A DNA stretch of 64,000 bases from contig CANMFM010000006.1 of the NCBI GenBank assembly GCA_947497175.1, forward strand, positions 248,001 to 312,000, given 5' to 3'. The position numbers were made by a program, and so were the translations under genes. The stretch comes from an uncultured Aquimarina sp. (lineage in GTDB: Bacteria; Bacteroidota; Bacteroidia; Flavobacteriales; Flavobacteriaceae). Of the stretch, positions 1 to 7,401 are shown piece after piece. Each line of letters begins with the position of its first letter. The stretch's first letter is position 1. The notes under the pieces were generated by a model, which did not search any database, was not told the origin of the DNA, and saw only the letters and a list, made by a program, of their open reading frames with translations.

Positions 1-291
1 TTTAGATAACCTAACACATTTTCTGTTCTTAAATTCAACCTTTTGTTCTTTAATTAGTTCATCGCGAAATTTTTTGTCATATAATTTTCTTTTTACGGTT
101 TCTTTTAACTTGAAGAATTTAAATTTTCTACGATTGATGCCGAAAATCACGTAAAATAAAATTCCTAAAAATGGGAAAATCAATACGATAAGTAACCAGC
201 TTAATGACTTGGTCGGTCTGGAGCTATAAAGAATAATATGTATAATCGCCAAAAAAGTGAGAATTCCATAAGCGCTAATGATAATGATCAT
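1..291 (-). CDS. cls: Cardiolipin synthase, N-terminal part (gene runs off the left edge)
   Basis: I translated this stretch on the minus strand; it is open for 97 codons from an ATG at 291 to the window edge. The protein begins with a hydrophobic helix, then SRPTKSLSWLLIVLIFPFLG and a second helix ending FYVIFGINRRK. This R-P-T-K-S-x-x-W / P-x-x-G-x-x-x-Y-x-x-x-G pattern is that of the PLDc_N module in front of phospholipase-D-type cardiolipin synthases, which join phosphatidylglycerol into cardiolipin at the inner membrane. The catalytic HKD motifs would lie outside the window, so the assignment rests on the N-terminus. A different PLDc_N-containing membrane protein is the main alternative. 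Confidence 0.75.
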   Translation of the reverse strand, partial: MIIIISAYGILTFLAIIHIILYSSRPTKSLSWLLIVLIFPFLGILFYVIFGINRRKFKFFKLKETVKRKLYDKKFRDELIKEQKVEFKNRKCVRLSK

Positions 292-416
292 ATTCAATAT
301 ACTTTTTATTATTTATACTCTTACAACTATTTTAAATGAGTTACCATTTATTTGAATTGGATTATTTCTATTTTGTGTAGTGTTGTACCTTTAAAGAAAC
401 AAAAAATTAAGCTATT

Positions 417-839
417 ATGGGAGTCATTTCTACAGACAAAAGTAAAATTACGTTAATATATAATTCTAAGACTTCTTTGGGTAAACAAACTTTTGGTTAT
501 GTGAATGCTGCCAAAAAAGAGATCTTGGCGATCGATACGGCTAAAACCAATATTCCCGGTACACAGTGGGTAGAAATAACCGATAATTTGGGGATTCATA
601 TTTCTACATTGATAAACAAACAGCATCCAAATTTTCAAGGGTCATATAATCCAGATATAGAATTAGAAACAAACGATTGGTTAAAATTAATAGATAAACA
701 CCCTGAGATTATTGAGAATCCTGTTCTTATTCTGGGAAGCAAATTTTACAAATTAGAAAATCCTTCTGATTTTGTTAACCACATAGAATCAGATAGTGCG
801 GCGGTTTCAAGAAATCCTGCAGAAAAGAAAGAGAGGTAA
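417..839 (+). CDS. ArsC/Spx-like thioredoxin-fold protein lacking the catalytic cysteine
   Basis: A 140-residue protein starting MGVISTDKSKITLIYNS. Its length and layout follow the ArsC family of arsenate-reductase-related proteins: a short N-terminal beta strand (ITLIYNS), the active-site loop, a helix, then a helical middle (DWLKLIDKHPEIIENPVLI) with the family's 'P-V-L' strand. The loop that normally carries the redox cysteine reads SKTSLGKQTF, and the whole protein contains no cysteine. It is therefore unlikely to be an arsenate reductase and may instead bind a partner or act as a regulator; that is inference. The stop codon lies inside a strong hairpin shared with an opposing small ORF. 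Confidence 0.7.
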   Translation: MGVISTDKSKITLIYNSKTSLGKQTFGYVNAAKKEILAIDTAKTNIPGTQWVEITDNLGIHISTLINKQHPNFQGSYNPDIELETNDWLKLIDKHPEIIENPVLILGSKFYKLENPSDFVNHIESDSAAVSRNPAEKKER

Positions 840-862
840 TTTTTACCTCTCCTTCTTTTCTG
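820..862. terminator. Bidirectional hairpin terminator containing two opposing stop codons
   Basis: A 20-bp inverted repeat with one mismatch and a 3-nt TTT loop (arms 820-839 and 843-862). The TAA of the plus-strand gene (837-839) and the TAA of the minus-strand small ORF (843-845) sit at the tips of the two arms. T-rich sequence follows the plus-strand arm. It probably ends transcription from both sides. Confidence 0.75.
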
Positions 863-965
863 AGATTGTTTTCTTGTCCAAATTAGGTCTATCAGGTTTC
901 TTAGTTGGTTTTCCCAAATCGGTAAGAGGTTTTTCTCTTTCTTTTTGTTCAAATTTTCTTTCCAT
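843..965 (-). CDS. Small highly charged hypothetical protein (40 aa)
   Basis: ATG at 965, TAA at 843-845. The product begins MERKFEQKEREKPLTDLG and ends KKTISEKKER; it is lysine/glutamate/proline-rich with no hydrophobic segment. The stop lies within the shared hairpin at 820-862, placing this ORF exactly convergent to the ArsC-like gene, which is the main argument that it is real. I do not recognise a family. A longer overlapping minus-strand frame (746-952) has no such fit and I treat it as a shadow. Confidence 0.4.
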   Translation of the reverse strand: MERKFEQKEREKPLTDLGKPTKKPDRPNLDKKTISEKKER

Positions 966-1064
966 AATTTATAAGTATTTTGAGTCTAACGATATATTGA
1001 AAACATACGCTATAGACGGTGTGAACTTTAATAGTTCACAAAGATTAGATAAATATATATACAC

Positions 1065-1196
1065 ATGAATGTAAATAAAGCAGCAAACAAACATATAGCT
1101 GCTTTAAAAGCTATTTTAGTGTTTATTTTTTTTAATACATTCATTCTGAGCTGTTTTTCGAATTTGCAAAACAATTTAGTCAAGAAAACCAGATAA
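1065..1196 (+). CDS. Possible small lipoprotein (43 aa)
   Basis: ATG at 1065, TAA at 1194-1196. A basic N-terminus is followed by a hydrophobic stretch AILVFIFFNTFILSC whose end (I-L-S-C, Cys30) resembles a lipobox, leaving a short mature tail. The stop codon lies in the left arm of the hairpin at 1185-1221, which is followed by a T-run on the plus strand, as expected for a real transcript end. It has no known homolog that I recognise; a non-coding RNA or chance ORF remains possible. Confidence 0.35.
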   Translation: MNVNKAANKHIAALKAILVFIFFNTFILSCFSNLQNNLVKKTR

Positions 1197-1221
1197 CCTC
1201 ATGCCTTTGTTACCTGGTTTT
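1185..1221. terminator. Bidirectional hairpin terminator
   Basis: 13-nt arms (1185-1197 and 1209-1221), one mismatch that becomes a G-U pair on the minus strand, loop of 11. It lies about 30 bp past the stop of the minus-strand lipoprotein gene at 1253, and a T-rich run follows on the plus strand. It can serve the genes on both sides. Confidence 0.6.
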
Positions 1222-1252
1222 TCTTTTGTAAAAATTTTCCCTTCTTACTTTT

Positions 1253-1435
1253 TTAATTGTTGTCTGTTGCATCTTCTGCTGCATCTTCTATCTCTTCAGC
1301 ACCATCTTCAATAGCGTCTCCTACATCTTCAACAGCATCTTCAACTTTTTCGCCTGTACTTTTCTTTTCTCTACAACTTATGGTTGTCGATACAATTAAA
1401 CAAAAAGCGGCAAATGTTAATAGTATTTTTTTCAT
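1253..1435 (-). CDS. Small acidic lipoprotein (60 aa)
   Basis: The protein starts MKKILLTFAAFCLIVSTTISC: a signal peptide with a lipobox-like end at Cys21. The mature part is almost entirely acidic with an imperfect repeat of the form V-E-D-A / I-E-D-A-A-E-D-A, probably one amphipathic helix. It lies 21 bp downstream of the DUF1328 gene on the same strand and is probably co-transcribed with it. Acidic small lipoproteins of this sort are common in flavobacteria, but I know no established function. The opposite strand shows a low-complexity Ser/Ala frame that is only a shadow of the repeats. Confidence 0.75.
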   Translation of the reverse strand: MKKILLTFAAFCLIVSTTISCREKKSTGEKVEDAVEDVGDAIEDGAEEIEDAAEDATDNN

Positions 1436-1456
1436 GGTTTATTAATTTATGGTTAG

Positions 1457-1621
1457 TTATGCTCTGAATCTTTTTCCAAATATTAAAGATAGAATGAAAA
1501 GCACGATAAAAATGAAGAATAAGATTTTAGCGATGCTTGCAGCTCCTGCAGCAATACCACCAAACCCTAATACTCCAGCGACTAATGCCAGGATTATAAA
1601 AATAATTGTCCAACGTAACAT
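1457..1621 (-). CDS. DUF1328 (UPF0391) small membrane protein, 54 aa
   Basis: ATG at 1621, stop at 1457. The translation starts [20 protein letters not shown] and continues with a glycine/alanine hinge ([12 protein letters not shown]) and a second hydrophobic helix ending LIFGKRF. Two membrane helices joined by G-x-A-x-x-A-A are the signature of the DUF1328/YtjA family, whose length is usually 50-60 residues. Members are inner-membrane peptides often linked to stress conditions, with no settled biochemical role. It heads a likely two-gene operon with the acidic lipoprotein. Confidence 0.85.
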   Translation of the reverse strand: MLRWTIIFIILALVAGVLGFGGIAAGAASIAKILFFIFIVLFILSLIFGKRFRA

Positions 1622-1665
1622 AATTTATATGATTTAGTTATAAAAAAACCTCTTGGTTTAAGAGT

Positions 1666-1682
1666 GATTTGATTATCAAATC
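1666..1682. promoter_or_regulatory. 17-bp perfect palindrome in a divergent intergenic region
   Basis: GATTTGAT-T-ATCAAATC reads identically on both strands around a single central base. It lies between the start of the DUF1328 gene (1621, minus) and the start of an AraC regulator (1832, plus), where an operator controlling either gene would be expected. The role is inferred from position and symmetry only. Confidence 0.35.
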
Positions 1683-1831
1683 TTTCTGAAGTAAATTTCA
1701 CTAATTATGTCGTTAATCCTTAGCTGTATCACTAGTTTTGTTGACTCCTTTACTTAAATTAAGAATTGTTGATAAATACTATATAAATTAACCGTATCTT
1801 TAAATACTAGCAATTATCAACGGGGGCCTTA

Positions 1832-2875
1832 ATGAGAAAAAAAATTGAAATTAAAGATCATAATGTAAGTAACATAGTAGTAGAATTGTCAAAAAGTCTT
1901 GGTGTTAATTACGATAAATCTGATCACGAATGTTGCTTGAAATTACCTGATGAATTTGGTTCTGGCTACGTACGTTCTTTTCAATTTGATTTTGGTATTG
2001 GAGTAGTTGAAACAGATTATTTATTGAAGAAAGATTTCCATTTTGAATTGAAAAAGGGAGTGGTTCATCCTTTAAAGATTATTTTTAACAGAGAGTCTGG
2101 TTTTTATCATAAATTTGAAGATGACGACGAGTTTCAAGAAGTGAGACGCTTAGAGAATGCCATGATATCGAGTACACCTAAAAACAATCATGTATTTAAG
2201 ATTCCTGCCGACACTCCCATTTGTATTTTTAGCCTGGAGATCGATCGCAAGAAGTTTGAACAAAAAATAGAATCTTTTCTTCCTGATATGAATGAAGATC
2301 TTATCGGGCTATTTCGAGATGTCAATGGGATCAATCAGTTTTTTTATAAAAAGTATTATAGTCTCGAAATCTCTAAATTTATTTCTGAGTTTACTGAATG
2401 TGAACTTACGGGTTTTATGAGATATGTCTATCTAGAGGGTAAAGCTTACGAGATTTTGACGCATCAGTTAAAACAATATTTGGATGACTTAAACGAACCA
2501 GAAAAAAGGATTATTCTACGACAGGCCACTATAGAAAGTATCGAAGAAGCGGTATCTATCATAAGAGATGAAATTGATAGTATAGGTAATATTCCAAATC
2601 TAGCGCAACGTGTTGGTTTGAATCAGAATACGCTTCAAAATGGTTTTAAGCATCTTTATAAAACTTCGGTTAACGAATACATTACTAATTATAGAATCGA
2701 AACAGCAAAGGATCTTCTAGAATCTTCAAACCTAAATATTACCGAAATCACATATAAAGTAGGGATCAACTCTAGAAGTTATTTTGCAAAATTGTTTAAA
2801 AAGCGATTTGGGGTGAATCCTAAGCAATACCTTAATCAGGTAAGAAATAAAGATCAAGGAACACAATCTGCCTAA
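1832..2875 (+). CDS. AraC-family transcriptional regulator, subgroup A
   Basis: 347 residues. The N-terminal part (about 1-230) is a probable ligand-sensing beta domain of the kind found in PchR-like regulators. The C-terminal 100 residues carry the two helix-turn-helix motifs: an IPNLAQRVGLNQNTLQNGF motif near 255 and a second helix pair with GINSRSYFAKLFKKRFG near 315. It closely resembles the protein at 46913-47929 in the sensing domain (both have an F-K-[IL]-P-A strand and a GFM-x-x-VY-x-E segment), so I call these two subgroup A. The start codon is preceded by GGGGGC four bases upstream, a feature shared with the paralog at 5491. A cytosolic DNA-binding regulator; the inducer is unknown. 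Confidence 0.85.
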   Translation: MRKKIEIKDHNVSNIVVELSKSLGVNYDKSDHECCLKLPDEFGSGYVRSFQFDFGIGVVETDYLLKKDFHFELKKGVVHPLKIIFNRESGFYHKFEDDDEFQEVRRLENAMISSTPKNNHVFKIPADTPICIFSLEIDRKKFEQKIESFLPDMNEDLIGLFRDVNGINQFFYKKYYSLEISKFISEFTECELTGFMRYVYLEGKAYEILTHQLKQYLDDLNEPEKRIILRQATIESIEEAVSIIRDEIDSIGNIPNLAQRVGLNQNTLQNGFKHLYKTSVNEYITNYRIETAKDLLESSNLNITEITYKVGINSRSYFAKLFKKRFGVNPKQYLNQVRNKDQGTQSA

Positions 2876-3054
2876 TTGCTTTTGGATCAATATTATATCC
2901 CATAGAGCGCATATATCTACCAGAAATACTATATAATTTTCTTTTTGAAACTGACCAAAAGTGTTAGTATCTGTTTCAAAATTGTCAATCTGTTTAATGT
3001 AAATCTATTTTTTTTGTACAAAACAAAAAATAGTACAAAGAATTTAGTAGCAGA

Positions 3055-4074
3055 ATGCAAAAGATTGAAATAAATAGCGTCGATGGTGCGGAGATTTTAA
3101 AACAATTAAATCGTCATTTAAACGGTGAATTAACTCAGCGATGGGGAGAACACATTCTGGAGTTTAATAATGATTTAGGTGTTGGAGTAGTGCGTACTAT
3201 CGCATTTGATTGGGGAGTTTCATTAGTGGATTATGACGTTAATTTTGTTGAAGATACTAAGATCATTTTCAATATCGAAAATGCCAATCCTATAGAGTTT
3301 ATTTTTATATCTGAAGGAAAGCTTGAATATATTAATGACTCTGAAGAACGACCACTTACATTTGAGCGATACCAAAATATTATTATATCAACAAAGAAGC
3401 TTACAAAGGAAACCTATATTTTTCCTAAAGCAGCATCGGTTAAGGTAAATTTCATTTATGTACTGCCTACAGAATACGCTAAGAAAAAAAATAATAATTT
3501 ATCGTATTTGAGTAAGAGCTTGTTTTCTGCCTTTACCGAAGAAAATGAAAATTCGCCATATAAACATTACGGTAATTTTAATTTGAAAATTGCCGATCAA
3601 ATTAAGCAATTACACGATAGTCATGAGAGTGGCATCGTGCGTACACTATCCATTGAGGGGCAACTCAATCTTATTTTGGCAATGCAAATGCTTGAACATA
3701 ATAATTATGAGAATGGTTTAGCTTTACCGGATTCTTTGTCTAAAGAAGACATAAAAAAAATCCATAGCTTATCAGAATATATTATTGATAATATTTCTGA
3801 GCCTTTGTCGGTTAGTGCATTGGCAACTAGAGCAGGTCTTAGTCCAAAAAAATTACAACTTGGTTTTAAGGTTTTATATTCTAAATCTGTAAACGAATAC
3901 GTGAGGCAACTAAAATTAGAGATTGCCAGAGATTTTATCAAAAACACCAATTATTCTATCTCAGAAATTGTTTATAACATCGGTTTTAAGAGCAGAAGTT
4001 ACTTTTCTAAAATATTTTTTGAGCGATACGGTATTCTACCTACGGAATATCGGAAAAAGATTAAAACTCAGTAA
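3055..4074 (+). CDS. AraC-family transcriptional regulator, subgroup B
   Basis: 339 residues with the same two-part architecture as the other large AraC proteins here. The sensing part has an R-W-G-E-H segment (about residue 30) and FNLKIADQIKQL (about residue 180), which it shares with the proteins at 5491, 29004 and 45195 (subgroup B). The DNA-binding part starts around residue 240 and includes AGLSPKKLQLGF and GFKSRSYFSKIFFERYG. Its stop overlaps the ATG of the next ORF by one base (TAATG), suggesting possible translational coupling. Function is regulatory; the target genes are not evident. Confidence 0.85.
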   Translation: MQKIEINSVDGAEILKQLNRHLNGELTQRWGEHILEFNNDLGVGVVRTIAFDWGVSLVDYDVNFVEDTKIIFNIENANPIEFIFISEGKLEYINDSEERPLTFERYQNIIISTKKLTKETYIFPKAASVKVNFIYVLPTEYAKKKNNNLSYLSKSLFSAFTEENENSPYKHYGNFNLKIADQIKQLHDSHESGIVRTLSIEGQLNLILAMQMLEHNNYENGLALPDSLSKEDIKKIHSLSEYIIDNISEPLSVSALATRAGLSPKKLQLGFKVLYSKSVNEYVRQLKLEIARDFIKNTNYSISEIVYNIGFKSRSYFSKIFFERYGILPTEYRKKIKTQ

Positions 4075-4259
4075 TGGAGTTAATAAATTGTGTTTTTGAA
4101 TCAATTTACCAGTTTATTTCTGAATTAAATTTACCTAACAAACCAAAAGTAAAAGTATTCTATACTTTAGAAGTTTGGTTTGAAGAAAATACGTACCCGA
4201 ATCTAAATTCTAACATTGTTAATGAATACCAAAAGAGCTATTGTCAACTTAAAATTTAA
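4074..4259 (+). CDS. Uncertain 61-aa ORF coupled to the AraC gene
   Basis: The ORF begins on the last base of the AraC stop codon (TAATG) and ends inside the next gene, which is in another frame. The product (MELINCVFESIYQFISELNL...) has mixed amphipathic character and no motif that I recognise. The only support is the TAATG junction; the overlap of 38 bp with the better-supported gene at 4222 argues against it. Confidence 0.25.
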   Translation: MELINCVFESIYQFISELNLPNKPKVKVFYTLEVWFEENTYPNLNSNIVNEYQKSYCQLKI

Positions 4260-4554
4260 ATCAAGTTTATCTGTTGAAAAAATAAACGAAGTATCCAAAG
4301 AGAGAAAAATATTATTAAGGAATACAAAAGGACTAATTTCAGTTTTTTGTTACACAAATGAAGAAACCAAAACCATTGGCGGAACGTTCATTTTTGAAAG
4401 TATTCAACTAGCCCATCAATATTTAGGGCAATTTTTAACAGAGGGTATTGGTCCAAAATATGGAGTGATCCCAATGACTTTAAAGATCGACATAGGTAAT
4501 TTGAGAGAAGAAATTAAGGGTAAAAATGTTCAGCAATCCAATATTAGGGAATAG
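4222..4554 (+). CDS. YdhR-like ferredoxin-fold (ABM-superfamily) protein
   Basis: I start at the ATG at 4222; an in-frame TTG two codons earlier is less likely. The 110-residue product has the pattern of YdhR-type putative monooxygenases: a first strand (AIVNLKFKSS), a helix (VEKINEVSKERK), the segment LLRNTKGLISVFCYTNEE, then GGTFIFESIQLAHQYLGQF, which matches the family's G-G-x-[YF]-x-F-x-x-x-x-x-A-x-x-Y-L core. These small dimers are thought to act on small organic molecules, but few are characterised. It follows the AraC regulator on the same strand, so it could be a target. Its 3' end overlaps the convergent SRAP gene by 11 bp. Confidence 0.65.
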   Translation: MNTKRAIVNLKFKSSLSVEKINEVSKERKILLRNTKGLISVFCYTNEETKTIGGTFIFESIQLAHQYLGQFLTEGIGPKYGVIPMTLKIDIGNLREEIKGKNVQQSNIRE

Positions 4555-5305
4555 GGATACCTTCATAATATACAGGGTCTAACATAGAATCATAAGAAAT
4601 ATCATTCTTAAAGAATTCTTTAGCAATAGGATGCGCTTGTAAATCCAGATCTTCAGGATTGTCAAGAATATAATCAATTTCTGTAGCAGCGGCCTTTCTA
4701 TCCAGCCATGTATTATTAAAAGACTCAGAGATAAATAGAGGCATCTTTGCATTTAAATTCTGAATTTTACCAACAATGCCAGAAGCCTTTGTCATTATCA
4801 TAGAACATGTAATAAAACCATCGTTTAATACATTGTAAATTCCAGCGATATAGAAAGGTTTTTTTGAATCTGAATACACGTAATATGGATACAAAGAACC
4901 ATTATATAAATGGTAAATATAAAACCCCGTGACGATAATAACACAACGCCGCTGGCGGTAGGATTCTTTAAACAGTCCATTAGAATTTAAATTTCCCTTA
5001 TATATATTAAGCGTATCTAATACCTTTTGAAAATCAGACCATTCTCCTTCATAATTGGCTGGTAAAAGTCCCCATATGGCATACGATATGTGATCAGGCT
5101 GATCAGTGGTAATTACAGATAAAGTAGATTCTTCTGTACCATCTATCACAGAACTTGGTGTGTAAAGTCTCGGAAACTTGTAAGAAATACCCAGTTCTCT
5201 TTCAATCATTTCTCTCTCTGCTATATTTGAAATCTTTGTATACACTTTCTCCGAATTACAAATGCAAGTAAATAAAAGTTGTTTTACATTTTTGTCTCGA
5301 ATCAT
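4544..5305 (-). CDS. SRAP-family protein (YedK/HMCES-like) with the catalytic residues lost
   Basis: 253 residues with the fold-defining segments of the SOS-response-associated peptidase family in order: a WGLLPANY strand (78-85), TLN (98-100) where the NARxE motif begins, an RQRRCVIIVTGFY segment (117-129), PYYVYSDSKKPFYIAGIY (140-157), and IQNLNAKMP (181-189). Canonical enzymes form a protein-DNA crosslink at abasic sites using Cys2 plus the Asn/Arg/Glu of NARxE, the Glu of GFYEW and the His of IHN. Here there is no Cys2 (the first cysteines are at 14 and 16), NARxE reads N-I-Y-K-G, the Glu is Ile130 and the His is Gln182. It is an intact ORF, so probably a repurposed non-catalytic member. 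Confidence 0.75.
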   Translation of the reverse strand: MIRDKNVKQLLFTCICNSEKVYTKISNIAEREMIERELGISYKFPRLYTPSSVIDGTEESTLSVITTDQPDHISYAIWGLLPANYEGEWSDFQKVLDTLNIYKGNLNSNGLFKESYRQRRCVIIVTGFYIYHLYNGSLYPYYVYSDSKKPFYIAGIYNVLNDGFITCSMIMTKASGIVGKIQNLNAKMPLFISESFNNTWLDRKAAATEIDYILDNPEDLDLQAHPIAKEFFKNDISYDSMLDPVYYEGIPIP

Positions 5306-5421
5306 TTAATTACTAACACTTTCAATAAAATTAAACGTTAAAATTCTCTAATTGTTGGCTTTTTGTCACAACAGAGGTAATCAAAACCTTAATAACGATA
5401 AGTTAAGGTGCAATAACCTGT

Positions 5422-5429
5422 TATTTTTG
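5422..5429 (+). promoter_or_regulatory. -7 promoter box for the AraC gene at 5491
   Basis: TATTTTTG matches the Bacteroidota -7 consensus TAnnTTTG, about 62 bp before the ATG. No convincing TTTG box is visible at the expected distance upstream, so only the -7 element is claimed. Confidence 0.4.
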
Positions 5430-5490
5430 TAGTATAGTTTTCTTCTTAACTGTTTGAAAATCAAATTATAAATTCTTAATAGGGGGCATC

Positions 5491-6537
5491 ATGAATAAGG
5501 TACAGAATGAAATTTTAAATAACTCTTCCAAGTTAAATGTTCTAAAAGAACATCTTGAAGGAAGTATTACAACTAATTATGATATTCACACACTAACTTT
5601 AGAGCCAAAGTTGGGTGACGGGCAAGTGCGATATACAAATTTGCAAAACGGCTTACAATCTTTTGATTTCAATCTCAAGCTGCATAGGGATATTGAGATC
5701 CCTATCGATTCAATTGCGTCAGACTCACTTCAGTTTTTATACTGTTTGGATGGCCATTGTTTTCATCAATTTGAGTCTCATGAGAAATTTACACAAATAG
5801 AACAGTTTCAAACAGCTGTTGCGCATAGTGACAAGGGGGTATCAAGCAAGATTATAATAAAAAAGGAAAACCACTTATTACTGAATATTATTTGTGTAAA
5901 TAAGAAGGAGTACTTTGAAAAGTTTAGTAAAGAGGATAATCGATATGACAAAAAACTTCAGGGTTTATTATATGATATAAAGACAAAGTCTAAACACTTT
6001 CACCGGGGTAATTATAGTCTGAAGATTGCAGAACAATTAAAACTTCTATTTGGAATTGAGCATTCTAATGAGATTTCTGAGTTGCTATCTCAAAAAGGAA
6101 GGTATTATTTAATATTAGCAAAGCATATTGAGAAGTTTCATGCAGAAATTGAAAGTAACTCAAATACCAGTGGGCTTTTAAAGAATGAGCTGAAAATGAT
6201 TTCCGAGATCAGTGATTTTATCAAAATGTACCCGGAAATCCAGCACACGATAAAAACCTTGTGTTTAGAGTCGGGATTATCACCTGCCAAACTTCAAGAA
6301 GGATTTAAATTTATGTTTGAAAGAACCGTGTCTGATTTTGTAAGAAATGTACGCCTGGAAAAAGCAGAAAAACTCATCATGAATACAGATCTTACCATAT
6401 CCGAAATCGTGTACTCGGTAGGACTAACCAGCAGAAGTTACTTTTGTAAAATATTCAAGAAAAAATATAAGTGTAGCCCTAAAGAGTATAAGCTGAAATA
6501 TACGGCTGCAAACAAAAATGGACCCATATCTTCTTAG
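5491..6537 (+). CDS. AraC-family transcriptional regulator, subgroup B
   Basis: 348 residues, paralogous to 3055-4074. The sensing domain contains GNYSLKIAEQLKLL in place of FNLKIADQIKQL; the DNA-binding domain has ESGLSPAKLQEGFKFMF and GLTSRSYFCKIFKKKY. The ATG is preceded by GGGGGC three bases upstream, as in the gene at 1832, although flavobacterial genes normally lack G-rich leaders. It is transcribed away from the convergent SRAP and YdhR-like genes from its own promoter region. Confidence 0.85.
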   Translation: MNKVQNEILNNSSKLNVLKEHLEGSITTNYDIHTLTLEPKLGDGQVRYTNLQNGLQSFDFNLKLHRDIEIPIDSIASDSLQFLYCLDGHCFHQFESHEKFTQIEQFQTAVAHSDKGVSSKIIIKKENHLLLNIICVNKKEYFEKFSKEDNRYDKKLQGLLYDIKTKSKHFHRGNYSLKIAEQLKLLFGIEHSNEISELLSQKGRYYLILAKHIEKFHAEIESNSNTSGLLKNELKMISEISDFIKMYPEIQHTIKTLCLESGLSPAKLQEGFKFMFERTVSDFVRNVRLEKAEKLIMNTDLTISEIVYSVGLTSRSYFCKIFKKKYKCSPKEYKLKYTAANKNGPISS

Positions 6538-6701
6538 TTTTAATCCATTGAACCTCTCTAATACATTAAAAAGACTTATCATCAAATGATCTTAGTGTTC
6601 TAAATAGAATTTGATCATTAATCTTTATATGTTTTTTTACCTGAATTATTAAATGCGTTATCCAATTGTGTAAATGAGTTAATCTGACTAAACTATCTCA
6701 T

Positions 6702-6709
6702 TAATTTTG
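6702..6709 (+). promoter_or_regulatory. -7 promoter box for the DUF3332 gene
   Basis: TAATTTTG fits TAnnTTTG and lies 22 bp before the ATG at 6732, a plausible distance for a short leader. No clear upstream TTTG box is visible. Confidence 0.4.
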
Positions 6710-6731
6710 TAGTAACTTAAAATTTTTAATT

Positions 6732-7313
6732 ATGAAAAAACTAACAATATGCCTTGCGCTATCTGCTTCCGTATTATTTACAAGTTGTCTGGGTTCTTTT
6801 AGCGCTTTTAATGGATTAAAAGACTGGAACAATGACATAACTGATAGTAGATTTGTCAATAATTTGGTTTTTTGGGGATTAAATATCATACCAGTTTATG
6901 GATTGTTTTTTATAGGGGATGTTTTGATATTTAACGTCATCGAGTTCTGGAGTGGCTCTAATCCTATAGCAATGAATGAAGGTGAAAGCGAAACACAAAT
7001 CGTAGAAAGGGATGGCAGTACTTTTAAAATGACGGCAACAAAAAACAGACTTCAAATCAATATCATCGACGGAAAAAGAAAGGGAGAAAAACTTGATTTG
7101 GTGTATAGCCCATCACAAAAATCCTGGAGTGCCGTAAAGTCTAACGGAGAAGTGATAAAACTTTCTTCGTTCGAGGATGGATTCTATGTAGTTCATCTAC
7201 CCGATGGAGGTAAAGTGAAGATTGATCCAGATATGCCACGCACAGAAAGTTTAGCGTTATTGAATCGTAAAGTAGCATTGTACGAAGATTGCTTGCTGGC
7301 AGAAAACAACTAA
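6732..7313 (+). CDS. DUF3332 family lipoprotein
   Basis: 193 residues. An N-terminal signal peptide ends LFTSC (Cys19), a lipobox. It is followed by the family's conserved block GSFSAFNGLKDWNNDIT and a membrane-compatible stretch NIIPVYGLFFIGDVLIFNVIE, then W-S-G-S-N-P. The C-terminal half is beta-rich and hydrophilic. DUF3332 proteins are small envelope proteins of unknown function with this N-x-x-W-N plus P-V-Y-x-x-x-x-x-x-D pattern. A hairpin terminator follows 24 bp after the stop, so the gene is probably a single unit. Confidence 0.8.
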   Translation: MKKLTICLALSASVLFTSCLGSFSAFNGLKDWNNDITDSRFVNNLVFWGLNIIPVYGLFFIGDVLIFNVIEFWSGSNPIAMNEGESETQIVERDGSTFKMTATKNRLQINIIDGKRKGEKLDLVYSPSQKSWSAVKSNGEVIKLSSFEDGFYVVHLPDGGKVKIDPDMPRTESLALLNRKVALYEDCLLAENN

Positions 7314-7336
7314 GACTTGTTTTGGACTATAAAATT

Positions 7337-7370
7337 AAAAGAGGTTGTTTAGAAAAATAACCTCTTTTTT
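7337..7370 (+). terminator. Rho-independent terminator after the DUF3332 gene
   Basis: A 10-bp stem (7337-7346 with 7359-7368) of AAAAGAGGTT type, loop of 12, followed by a T-run. It lies just downstream of the stop at 7313. Confidence 0.75.
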
Positions 7371-7401
7371 ATTTTCAAATATGTAATTTCAAAAAAATGA
7401 T

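Noticed and set aside
417-839. Arsenate reductase
   Set aside because: The protein has no cysteine at all, so the reductase chemistry is impossible.
746-1068. Minus-strand frame at 746-952 and plus-strand frame at 796-1068
   Set aside because: Both overlap the terminator hairpin and the ArsC-like gene end without recognisable products; the 40-aa minus ORF fits the hairpin better.
1257-1445. Plus-strand Ser/Ala-rich ORF opposite the acidic lipoprotein
   Set aside because: Its repeats are the complement of GAA/GAT-rich codons; the minus-strand reading has a signal peptide and lipobox.
1449-1637. 62-aa plus-strand ORF
   Set aside because: The minus strand encodes a clear DUF1328 protein over the same span.
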